Shown: positions 25,460-35,126 of the stretch, piece by piece | Layout of the letters: each line of letters starts with the position of its first letter | Numbering within the stretch: the stretch's first letter is position 1 | From: Membranipora membranacea | Lineage: Eukaryota > Bryozoa > Gymnolaemata > Cheilostomatida > Membraniporidae | Direction: 5' to 3' | NCBI GenBank assembly: GCA_914767715.1 | Contig: OU612073.1 | Coordinates: 12,338,001 to 12,402,000, forward strand | DNA: 64,000 nt | Program-made: the position numbers and the translations under genes | Notes under the pieces: model-generated | What the model was told of the DNA's origin: nothing | Database searches by the model: none | Seen by the model: the letters and a program-made list of their open reading frames with translations, nothing else

Positions 25460-25836
25460 TGCCTGGTTTGTCTGGTTTGATGGGTCCAACTGGTCATCCT
25501 GGTTTGCGCGGATCGATGGGTCTAGCTGGTCTTGCTGGTCTTGCTGGCTCGCCTGGCTGGTTGGGGGAAAAATGGTCCTTTTGATCCTCCTGGTCTGCCT
25601 GAAGGGATGGGTTTGCTTGGTCGTCCTGGTTTCCTTGGAGGGAAGGGTTTAACTGATCCTCCTGGCTTGCCATGATGAATGGGGACAAATGATCCTCCTT
25701 TTCCTGCAAGTCCTCCAGGTTTGAAGAGGATAACTGGCTTTGGTGGTCCCCCAAATTTTCCAGAACTGTGAGCATCTAGTACCATCACAGGTATTATTGC
25801 ACTTATGAGTACCAGGTACATCACTTTGCTTGTCAT
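25460..25836 (-). pseudogene. signal peptide plus Gly/Pro/Lys-rich collagen-like first exon, frame broken
   Basis: The minus-strand ATG at 25836 starts a signal peptide (MTSKVMYLVLISAIIPVMVL, then DAHS). A Pro/Gly/Lys-rich region follows (KPGGSVKPFPPRKPGRPSKP, GRPGG). Near 25560 the repetitive character switches to another frame, which reads PGEPARPARPARPIDPRKPG, then a TGA, then PVGPIKPDKPG. It ends at a GC donor (CCAG/gcaagt) in phase 1, the phase required by the first sushi exon at 24997. The simplest reading is the ancestral first exon of the sushi-NHL gene, now carrying one frameshift and one stop. Sequencing error or alternative splicing could explain part of this. The repeats are imperfect and unlike long Gly-X-Y runs. 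Confidence 0.55.
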
Positions 25837-25849
25837 TCTAAAATACAAT

Positions 25850-26169
25850 ATCGAAAATGTCCAAATTCAATACTAATGATTAAGAACGAGAGCAACGATA
25901 CAATTCTGTACAGTAAGTGTTCAGTGATCAATGTTAAAAAGTCTTATTTAGACAAGCAGAATAATCAGAAAATTAATTAGAAATATAAATAACTACCTTA
26001 CTCCACTTTTGTAACATCAACTTGACAAGTCTGCTGATTATTGATGGTAGAGCAGCGAGCGTGGTGTCTTTTATATGCTTTATTCTGGCAGGTTGGCGCG
26101 TGACTGTTTCATATATATGGTATATATGATTTGAACACATTGTAATAGCATTCAAAAGTTCAATGCAAT
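25850..26169. other. no gene; promoter side of the collagen-like first exon
   Basis: This is AT-rich sequence upstream, on the minus strand, of the signal-peptide exon at 25836. I see no clear TATA box and no exon. The frame at 25973-26311 (-) crosses into a repeat copy and has no recognisable features. Confidence 0.4.
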
Positions 26170-26650
26170 CAATTAATACAACGCATGCTTTCTCAAAATC
26201 AACATAAAGATGGTTTTGATGGATAGCCAGTGAGGCAGTCAGTCGGGAATAAATACATAGAAAGAGTAAATGTACATCAAAGAAAGGAATATACGAGACA
26301 TAAAGTGTCATTATTCGTGAAGTTTACATCGTCAGTCTATGTAGATGGGGACATTCCCATACCTATATACACGTATTATCCATTCTTCATCACTGAGTTG
26401 AACTCCTGGCCAGTGGTCAGATATATGCATTTTCTCCCGAGAGGCATATTTTATGAGGATCGGCTTTTCTCTTTTCTCTTTTTTTGATTGAATCTAGCCC
26501 GGGAAAAACGCCAAGCCGTGGGGCCTCAGATGTAACCAATTGTTGCACACGGGAGATGATCCCTATACGTTTGTAAAGCTCTCTACTTTTACCAATGATT
26601 CCTTGCTATATATTGATGTGTTGGTACACAGAATCACTGAGGCTGACATT
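26170..26650 (-). repeat. R1 dispersed repeat, minus-strand copy
   Basis: The reverse complement contains the R1 hallmarks: ctggccaggagttcaactca, gatgaagaatggataa, tatgggaatgtccccatc, ccgactgactgcctcactgg and, at its other end, the gcctca..ggcttggc block. Internal sequence present in the 37-kb copy is missing here. See the 37-kb copy for the fullest unit. Confidence 0.75.
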
Positions 26651-26694
26651 CACTATAAACCTAAAACAAATTTACCTATCTTGGCCCCTTTAAC

Positions 26695-26925
26695 ATAATT
26701 TTAGTTGCATAAGCTCCTTTGTTTTATATTAAAAGCAAACATTTTTTGAGTTTGAGTGATGCAATTAAAGATCTGGTCCTTTGCACCGCACTGATTCAAC
26801 CATTGAAGGTGGAAAGACAAGGGACACATCTGCACTTGTAAAATGACTGAAGAATGACAAACATCGAAAATCAATGTCTCATTACCATAGAATAAAACTC
26901 TCTTGCCCTGTGTGTTTACGCTGTG
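26695..26925 (-). pseudogene. degenerate copy C2 of the signal-peptide module
   Basis: The DNA aligns with 25222-25420 and 30232-30476 along its length (agttgca..agc.cct, ctttgcac.gcactg, ttgaa.g.ggaaagacaag, actgaagaatgacaaa). Frame shifts and stops break the signal-peptide reading. No collagen-like exon follows, unlike the other two copies. Confidence 0.55.
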
Positions 26926-27152
26926 TGACGCTTAGTAGTAAACACATGCGCTTGTCAACCACTGTAGAGGAAATGATCCTGGCATTGACTGTCTCCCAGT
27001 CAATCAGTTTTCATATAAAATGGTTCTTAGATGATATATCATGTTGCAACAAATATTTCATGAGGGCAGGTTGTCTTCACTTGTAATTTTGCTGTTGCAA
27101 CTGATGTGTCTTCAGATCTTGTCATCAAGTTAAGTGACAGTAACGCAAATAT

Positions 27153-27465
27153 TGGTAACAATCCTGGCAGTACTGTGAGAGGTCTCTGAATATCAGGTCA
27201 CCAGTATGCAGGGCTAGATGTTTAAATGCAGATTTGAGGAATTAAAATATCTCAGGTTGTTTCAATTAAAGTATGTACCTGAAGATGAAGCCTATCAGAC
27301 AAGCTGGGACACTGGTGACAAAGCATGAACCCCCACAACCCAAGGCTGAATATATATTAAGTAACTTAGCAGGTATTTTGGCTGATTTTAGGAGCTGTTT
27401 GCTATTAACTCATCACATTACTTACAATTCCAAATTGTTCCTAGCTGTTGTTTGTGGCAGGCAAT
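27153..27465 (+). repeat. segmental duplicate of 20341-20732
   Basis: This is the second copy of the noncoding segment described at 20341-20732, in the same orientation and with several deletions. Confidence 0.7.
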
Positions 27466-27469
27466 AGAA

Positions 27470-28205
27470 TATGATTCTGTTTTCTGTAATGTGCCTAAAT
27501 ACTAACAGAAAGATTATTAAAGCATTATAATTTATACCTTATTCTGGCGATGAGCATTATAGATAGTACTAGATTCTGACCTAAAAATGATAAGATCCGA
27601 AACAAGTGGAGACAGCCTTATCGACAAAACTTTCTTAATGAGGCTTCAGACAGACAGTAAACAAATAAACACATGATACTAACACAATATTTGTTTACCT
27701 TATCTCATTTAAAATTAATTATCCCCTTTCTCCTTTTTCTCACCCAAGGGTGATTGGGAATATCAGATAGTGCCTAACAGTATTCATAATGCTATTTATA
27801 TAAAATTGTTTATGTGAGACAACTTTGTAGGTTACCCTGTTCGATATTCCCATTTTGTTAATTGGTAGATTGAAACTTAAATTTGCCACTAGTCAATCGA
27901 TATTGGTCAATCAATAATATTGACAAATAACTACTTATGACAATTTATCTGCGGATCCGATATACTCTTAACGCAACCACTCAGATCTTCTTGAGATCGC
28001 ATTACCTGATGAATTATTGAAGATATGATAATAATATAAGTTCAAATGATAGCATTGGTTGTGTGGCTTTTGTTGTCTTATAGTTGTGTTTATCATATCA
28101 AGGTAAAATAACATCTATTTGAGTTGGTAAAGGGTGATTATTGATAAATATTTTATGTCTGATTATTCATTGCTCTGTCATCTGATTCTGAAGCATTAGT
28201 TAGAG
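27470..28205. other. no gene recognised; upstream region of the PAN-like/Thr-rich gene
   Basis: This is AT-rich sequence without a convincing frame. No clear TATA box is seen directly before the start at 28206. Confidence 0.45.
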
Positions 28206-29282
28206 ATGAGACTTACTGAGAAGAGAATGTCAGGAAAAGTCTTCATCTCCTTGGCTCTTGTGTCGGTTCTACGGTATTCGTGTTATGCGGTAAGTTCATC
28301 TTAAAACATTCAAAATTGGTCAAGAAATGAAGTCATTTAGCTTCAATTTTATGATCAAGGACCCATAATTATTATTCACTCAAACTTATGCGTGCATCAT
28401 TGTACTCTTATGTCAAACCAAAGACAATGTATGGTCATAGATGAACATGTCAAGTGATTTTTATGGAATTCATTAGGATATTTGGCAGTAAAATCAGAAA
28501 GCAGACTCTTATTTTATAGCTTTTTAAATGATTCCAACAACAAAACACAATCAACGGCTGATCTAAAGAGCAGTAAAGGTCTGTGGCTCCCATGAAATAA
28601 TTTACAGATTGCAATGTTCTTTCTTTAAGGATGAGTGAGAACACAACTGCTGATGATTTGATAATCAGCTGTCACCAACATATAAATAAATTTGTAAATA
28701 AAGCAAATAACAAGGCTTAGTTCTCAGTAGATGTTTTTTTTGTTTTTCCCAAATTGTGCATGTATGTGAATAGTTGAAACTTAAAAAATTATTATTTTCT
28801 AGAGCTCTGCCTACACCAGCCGATGGCTTTCAGGGTACGAGGATGGATATTGTCTAAAGAACATAGTGAGCACGCAGACACTCAGCTCTCTAAGTGAGTG
28901 TATCCCAACGTGTCTGATTGGCCCTGTGGCCTGTTATGGAGTTTCATTCAACACTGCCACGGGTGTATGCAAGACTTCAAATACAGATCTGGTGGAGCCA
29001 TGCGTTGAAGACAATCTGAAACTGTACATTTCAAATGAGTTAGCACCGACCACAACCACAACAACCACCACCACAACAACCACTACCGCACCACCAACAA
29101 CTACCACGTCAACTACCACTATACCAACAACCACCTCAACTACGGCTACACCAACAACCACTACAATAGCAGCCACTACCATAGAAGCCGATGCAAACAC
29201 AACCACTGCTACACCGACTAGTCCTAGCTACCCAGTACTAAGTATAAGTAAGATAACAGATAGTATCATGGTGCTTTACTGA
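28206..29282 (+). CDS. secreted PAN/apple-like, Thr-rich mucin-like protein, 2 exons, 187 aa
   Basis: Exon 1 (28206-28289) encodes 28 residues with a signal-peptide core (VFISLALVSVL, then RYSCYA). It ends in phase 0 at a consensus donor (gcg/gtaagt). Exon 2 (28803-29282) begins after tttctag and is open to TGA. Residues about 29-110 hold six cysteines spaced like a small PAN/apple-type domain (GYCLKNI, ECIPTC, VACYGVSFN, GVCKTS, PCVEDNLKLYIS). A Thr/Pro tract of about 65 residues follows, typical of an O-glycosylated stalk, and a short hydrophobic end (PVLSISKI..IMVLY). The family call is tentative because the match is by cysteine pattern only. A gtaaga at about 29248 could be a donor to a further exon. 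AATAAA at 29419-29424 fits its 3' end. A role at the cell surface or in mucus is inferred. Confidence 0.65.
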
Positions 29283-29299
29283 TAGTCTAATTTTGTAAG

Positions 29300-29980
29300 A
29301 ACGATAAACTCATACAGAATTGCTGTTAACAGTGCAAAACCTTATGGCCGATGCTTTCTAAAAAAACAACATTATTTGCCACGCAACATGAAAATTTCTA
29401 GCTCAAATTAAGCTGCAAAATAAAATCACTCATGCCTTCTCTGGTGTTCACCTGATCATAATCGAATAGTAACTAGAAACCAGAAGTATTTTATATCTGA
29501 TATAATATGCCTCTATAATATCAATACTACTACCATTAGGGCTTCTTCGAGGGAAGGATTTGGGATTTGAACGTGACACTTATTTTTGGTCAAATCTGCA
29601 GCCCTGCCCAATCTATTCTTTTGCTCGAAAGACTATATTTTTGAAACAATCCTGATAAACTTCAAAATTTTTTAATTGACATTGTTTCCTCGATTAATCC
29701 TTGTTTGGAATGTGATAGTGCCTTCTTGTATATTTCTTAGAATTAAAATATTTTATAATTGTTTGATTGGTATCCCTGGCTCAAACTTTGTTCATATCAC
29801 TGGATAAGGTGGGTTGATTCAAGTACCAGTAGAGGGATTATGCGACCTCATTTAATCCACCTGCTCAAAAACTATTACCCAGTCCAGCAAAAATTTAAAG
29901 CAGTAATATTGAATTTGGATTGGAAATAGTAAATCAAATATCTATCGCTATGTATTCTATTATTATCTGGCAGTTTGGTG
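29300..29980. other. no gene; 3' flank of the PAN-like gene
   Basis: The stretch contains the AATAAA at 29419-29424 and otherwise AT-rich sequence with no coding frame or recognisable repeat. Confidence 0.45.
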
Positions 29981-30219
29981 ACATACGTGAAACATCCGAC
30001 TCCATCAAATGATTTTATACACGGGTTTGGGTAGATTCTGGTTTGTTAAATCTAGCCTGGGAATAATGCCAAGCCGTAGGGCCTCAGATGTAACCAAGAG
30101 TTGCACAAGGGAGATGATTCCTATCAGTTTGCCTACACATATAAAGCTCTCTACTGTTACCAATGACTCCTTGCTAAAATATTGATGTGTTGGAATCACT
30201 GAGGCTTATTTTCACTAAG
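29981..30219 (-). repeat. R1 dispersed repeat, partial minus-strand copy
   Basis: The reverse complement matches 37085-37310 closely, from gcctcagtga through ctcccttgtgcaactcttgg, ctacggcttggcatt, cagaatctacccaaacccgt and atttgatggagtcggatgtt. The second half of R1 is absent here. Confidence 0.8.
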
Positions 30220-30231
30220 AACCTAATATAA

Positions 30232-30640
30232 ATTTAGCTATAGTAATTTTAGTTGCAACAGCACCTCTGGTTTTTATATTAAAAGTAAACTTTTTATCTT
30301 GGTTTGTTCCACTGATACATTCAAAGATCCGGTCCTTTGCACTGCACTGTTTCAACCATTGAAGGCGGAAAGACAAGGCACAAAGCTGTACTTGTGAAAT
30401 GACTGAAGAATGACAAATATCGAAAAAGCATGTTTCATTACCATAGAATAAAACTCTCTTGCGCTCTGTGTTTACGCTTTGGGTTGGTTTGCCTGGTTTG
30501 CCTGGTTTGATTGGGATGCCTATGTGTCCTGGTTCCCCTTGATGGATGGGGATAACTGAGGGTCCTGGTATGCATGGATGGATGGGGAAACCTGGTCCGC
30601 CTGGTTTGCCTAGATGGGGATACCTGGTCGTCCTGGTATA
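30232..30640 (-). pseudogene. degenerate copy of the collagen-like plus signal-peptide module (C3)
   Basis: On the minus strand 30640-30480 encodes a short Pro/Gly-rich stretch (GKPGGPGFPIHPCIPGPSVI, then GEPGHIGIPIKPGKPGKP). It is followed by DNA aligning with the signal-peptide copy C1 at 25222-25420. The order collagen-like then C module is the same as at 25836-25222, so the pair was duplicated as a unit. Frames do not form a coherent gene: the signal-peptide homology lies in a different frame from the surrounding open frame and carries stops. Confidence 0.55.
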
Positions 30641-30939
30641 AATTAAAATTGTGTCATTATCCGCCAATTTTACAACCATTAAAACAGTAGTAATATAGTA
30701 TAATAGTATACACACAGCACACAGCACATCACTTGCATACCAAGTAACATCTGTCATCTACTCTTGAGCTTCGAGTCAAATATTATCTCTTAGGAATAGA
30801 ACAACTCATGGTACAACTGATACCATGGTAGGCACTCTCTATCTAGAAATTGAGCTAAGGGTCTTTCGCAAAATTCAAAGCTATAAATTTTGAAAAAAAC
30901 TTTTGATGAATAATAACACACAGAGTAGGTAACTGACAT

Positions 30940-31345
30940 ACATGTCATGAACTCGGATGTTTTACGTATGTCACAAAAGTGTCAACTCAAATGAGCAAAC
31001 AATACATAAATTAAAACCTCAACCGGAAAAGTTGCTATATGCTGTTAGTTTTGTTCGGGTAACATCAAAAAGAAAATGTACATATTTGACCACTGGCCAG
31101 GAGTTCAACTCAGTGATGAAGAATGGATAACAGGTGTATCTAGGTATGGGAATGTCTCCATCTACAGAGACTGACAATGCTGATAACTTCGTTCTCGAGC
31201 ACACGCGCTGTTTTAATGATTGTAAACTTTGCGAATAATGACATTATTGGTCTTGTATATACCTTTCTTACATGTACACTCACACCTTCTATGTTTTTAT
31301 TCCCGACTGGCTGTCTCACTGGATATCTGTCAAGGCCATCGTTTT
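30940..31345 (+). repeat. R1 dispersed repeat, plus-strand copy
   Basis: The copy includes cggatgttttacgtatgtca, gctgttagttttgttcgggt, ttcaactcagtgatgaagaa and gggaatgtctccatctac, all in the order seen at 37.3-37.7 kb. It ends near the ctgtctcactggatat string. Confidence 0.8.
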
Positions 31346-31379
31346 ATGTTGATACTGTGGAAGCGTGTGGCGCGAATAT

Positions 31380-31460
31380 TGACACTATTATTGCAATTCT
31401 TACCAGGAAGCCCAGGTATTCTATCCATCCAGGCACACAAGGACAACCAGGTAATCTCAT
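31380..31460 (+). pseudogene. tiny collagen-like remnant
   Basis: After an acceptor-like sequence the plus strand reads LPGSPGIL, followed by Pro/Gln-rich codons in shifting frames (HPGTQGQPGN in the adjacent frame). It resembles the collagen-like exons at 25.5 and 30.5 kb but lies on the opposite strand. Too short and broken to be functional. Confidence 0.3.
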
Positions 31461-31704
31461 CCAGATTGCACATATATGACCACATATGGGATCGGACCAA
31501 AACCCTGCCTCAATCCCCAATAAGTATCTGTTGAACAGCTTAATTACACTGCACAACAGAGACCTCTCACTCCAATTGTTGGATTTAGTTGGTTGTAAAA
31601 TTGTTTTAAATCTTGTGTCGTATTGATGATCAGAGTTTAAAGTTCAGATCGAAGTTTTTAAAAGTAAATTTATAATCGATTCTCAATTAGCATTGCGAGT
31701 GGCA

Positions 31705-32115
31705 TAATTTTTAATGGCTAAAAATGGGATGAAAGACCTCAGGCTGCTCTAATTGTAACAATAACTCGCAAAGCTGCAGTGCTTTTTGCAAAATAATGAT
31801 TGGTTTCAGGGTTGTTTCAGGAGCATGACCCCAAAACTCGATCCCATGTATTAAGTGAGGATAAAAGAAAGCGTAATACAAATCTACCATAACTTTGGTA
31901 TCAACGTAAGGGCGTACAGCTCTCAGCATCCTTAAATTTAGGTTAAGTTTATTTGCTAAAAGCTTGATATGCGTTTTGAAATTAATTGTAGTCTCTTATG
32001 TAAATTTAGTTTCATATTTGTGATCTAAAAGGGACAGACCCATGGAAATTGCATAATTCCTATCACAGTGAGTGTTTCTTGGCGCTTTAAATAAAACATA
32101 ATGCACAACACTGGG
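31705..32115 (-). mobile_element. C-terminal reverse-transcriptase fragment of a second LINE
   Basis: The minus strand reads FKTHIKLLANKLNLNLRMLR, then LYYAFFYPHLIHGIEFWGHA and ILQKAL. This is the characteristic post-RT region of jockey/CR1-group LINE proteins (conserved LYYAL..PHL.YG...WG...L..LQK). Stops and frame changes flank it. Its residues differ from the corresponding region of the LINE at 32.3-36.8 kb, so it belongs to another subfamily. Confidence 0.65.
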
Positions 32116-32119
32116 TTTT

Positions 32120-32294
32120 ATCTGAGGCCCCACGGCTTGGCATAATTCCCGGGCTACATTAAGTCATACGGAAACCTTCTACCAAACCCTTTTATAACAT
32201 GATTTGAAGGAGTAGGATGTTTCACATTTATGTCACAGAACTGAGTACTCAAATAACAAAATAATACCTCCAGAAAGACCTCTACTGGAAAGAA
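32120..32294 (+). repeat. R1 dispersed repeat, segment left of the LINE insertion
   Basis: It contains tgaggccccacggcttggca, ggatgtttcacatttatgtc and tctactggaaagaaatat, matching 37190-37360. The match stops exactly where the LINE's terminal (AT)n tract starts. R1-like sequence resumes at 36797 on the other side. Confidence 0.75.
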
Positions 32295-32429
32295 ATATAT
32301 ATATATATACTTTTTATTGCCATCAAAAGTCATCTCATTCGAAATGTTTTGCACTCAGTGCCAGAAAACAATTTTTTTTATAACAAAAAAAGAGAAACAG
32401 AAGGGAAATAATATCATCAATGATGTTGG

Positions 32430-35126
32430 TCAAGTCGATAATATATGGTTGAAAAGTAAAGTTTTGAATGAACTGAACTTCTCTTTAGATCTCAAATGTA
32501 ACGGTAAAGAATTGTATGTAGCAGAAACTTTGTATCTTAGATTGTCTGTATGATATAAAAGTAAATGTTTATCACGAAAATTGAACTTGGTAGTGTTTTT
32601 AAATCCTCCATATATAAATGGAGGTGTTAAAAAATTGTTTATCTTATGCGCAAAAAGTGAAGTGAAATAACAAACAAGCTTAGGAAGAGGTAGGAGTTGT
32701 AATGATTGTGTAATGGATTCGGTTGAAATGAGATAATACGGGATGTAAAGCCCGTTTTTGCAACAAAAATAATCTATTGAGGGCATTATTGCAGGACAAG
32801 TTGCCAATGATATGGATACCATATATAAGGTGACAATAGATAAACTGGAAGTAAAATGTGCGGGCACTTGCTATATCCAAGAAGTATCTCAAATTTTGAA
32901 GTAGGTAAACATTCCGTTGTACCTTTTTATATATATACTCTAGATGATCCTGCCATGAAAGCGAGTCATTCAACACAAAACCCAGAAGCCTTGTAGTTCT
33001 CTGTCTGTTTAGTTTTTCATGCCCTATGTACAGTTCCAGGTCATAAAGCGGATCTGAGATATTAAGTAGCATGTAATGAGATTTCTGAACATTTATAACC
33101 ATCCGGTTACGATTGCACCAATCCAAAATGCCACTTAAATCTTCAGATGCCTTTGCCTTTAGTTGCTGAAGGTTTTTATTAGATGACAGGAACACTGTAT
33201 CATCAGCATATGCATATGATGATGAGTCTGATTTTGATGAAGTTAATAAATCATTTATGAAGATGAGAAACAAAGTTGGTGCTAGGATTGAACCTTGAGG
33301 GACCCCTATTGTGATAGGCAATCTACAGAATTCAATATTATTGAGTTTAACAAACTGCCTTCTGTCTGTCAGAAAGGTGTCAAGAAGTTTTAACATATTT
33401 CCTCCGATGCCGCAAGCCTTCAACTTATTGTGTAGTAAAACATGGGATACACAGTCAAATGCCTTTTTAAAATCCAGAAAAAGTAATGTTATAACATTTC
33501 CATTAATTTTCTCCACCAAAGAGTCTGAAATAATTTTAAATAAACTGTCTGAACAAGAATGGCCTTTTCTAAATCCACATTGAAGCTCATAGATGATTTT
33601 GTTCTTAGTGAGATATTCTAGCAGATGGTGATTTATGTGGTTCTCAAATATTTTTGAAAGAACAGGCAAGACTGAAATTTGCCTATAATTTGATGGGTTA
33701 TTTATATCCCCAGATTTATGTATTGGTGAAACTCGAGCTAGTTTCCATGTTGAAGGGAACTGTCCTTTGCTTAAAACCCTGTTAAACATATCGGTGACAA
33801 TATCCACAATATAAGGCCAAACAAGCTTCAATATCTTCACTGTAATTCTGTCAGGTCCTGTACTTTTACTATCAGGAATGTGGAACAATAATCTTGTACA
33901 TGTGAAAGGGGTGAATTGTGGTATGTCTGTCAAATTATGTTTGGATACGGGAAATGTCATCTCATCTGTTACAACAAGGTTCTTTGTGATTGATTTTGCA
34001 ATGGATGTGAAATGGCTGTTAAATTGATCTGCACTCAAATTTGTCGCAGGGAAAGTCTCCTTCTTTTTATTCTTTAATACATCCCAAACAGGTTTTGTAT
34101 TACTTTTAGACTCTTTAATAGTATTAGAAATAGCTCTTTTCTTCTTTTGTCTGATCATATTAGTGACATAATTTCGCTGTTTTTTATATCCTTCCCAATC
34201 ACCGTTTTGTTTGAGTTGATCTCTGATTTTGATGTTCATTTTTACCTCATCATCCAACCATTTTGAAAGATTATGTGTTCTTACAAAACGAGTCTTCTCA
34301 AACACGAGTTTTGATATAAGATGATTCAAATGGCTATAGAACTTCTCAAACATTGAGTCTATTGATCTTTCATACAGTACGTAACCAAAATTTTCCATTG
34401 AGAATGTGTTAAAAATGTTTTCAGGTGTTGCAAATGAATAATCCAAAAATGTTACCTTACATCTTTGTTTAGATATTTTAACATTTCTATCAATCTCTCT
34501 TGAAGCTACTATCATGAAATGATCACTCAGTGAATATTTGATGACACCAGATTTAGCAATATTGTCACTTTTACTTGAATAGATGTGGTCAATTAGTGTC
34601 CTTGATGAATTAGTTATGCGAGTGGGTTCAGATATAAGTTGATTCAACAGTAGTGGAGAGGTAACATTATCTAACCACCTGTTTTTCGAAGTTGGATTAA
34701 TTATTATAATTTCATCGTTCAAACCATAACAACGCTCGACAAACTCTGAAAAGTCTGTGTTCCATGATGCTTTTGATTGGGGAGGTCTATATAAGTATGT
34801 GACCAAAAAACTCTTTTGTTTCTGGGTCTGACCTTGACTGTTATACTCTCATCCATGTAAAGATCTAAATTTTCCAGATGTTCAATGACCAGTGAATCAT
34901 GGACATAGCAGAGTAATCCCCCACCATTGTTACAGAGCCTATCCCTTCTTATCATCGTATATCCTGTTACCTCATATAGGCAGCTGTCATCATTTTCATT
35001 CAAAAATGTTTCAGCCAAACACAGTATACTAAATTTGTGATCACTAAGAATTAAACGAACCTCTTCCAGTTTGCTTGCCAATCCACGGATATTAAGATAT
35101 GCGCTATGAAAATTCATTGCCATCAT
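32430..35126 (-). pseudogene. LINE ORF2: endonuclease-reverse transcriptase, frame broken
   Basis: The start ATG at 35126 overlaps the ORF1 stop as ATGA. The first frame encodes the N-terminal APE-type endonuclease (YLNIRGLASKLEEV, CLAETFLNENDD, GGGLLCYV). It loses frame at the A4/T6 runs near 34805-34816, where a one-base deletion explains the shift into VTYLYRPPQSKASWNTDF. The second frame continues with TLIDHIYSS and SLSDHF, then reverse transcriptase: SPIHKSGDINNPSNYR, FLDFKKAFDCV, GVPQGSILAPTLFLIFINDL and the catalytic AYADD. The conserved GD-x-N endonuclease motif expected before PTSKNRWLDN is missing, suggesting a small deletion. A second shift near 32690-32760 moves the C-terminal part (PLPKLVCYFTSLFAHKINNF) to another frame ending at 32430. 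No RNase H is seen. Confidence 0.88.

Noticed and set aside
28934-29206. Minus-strand open frame rich in Val
   Set aside because: It is the antisense of the Thr-rich (ACC/ACA) tract of the PAN-like gene, with no start context or splice sites.
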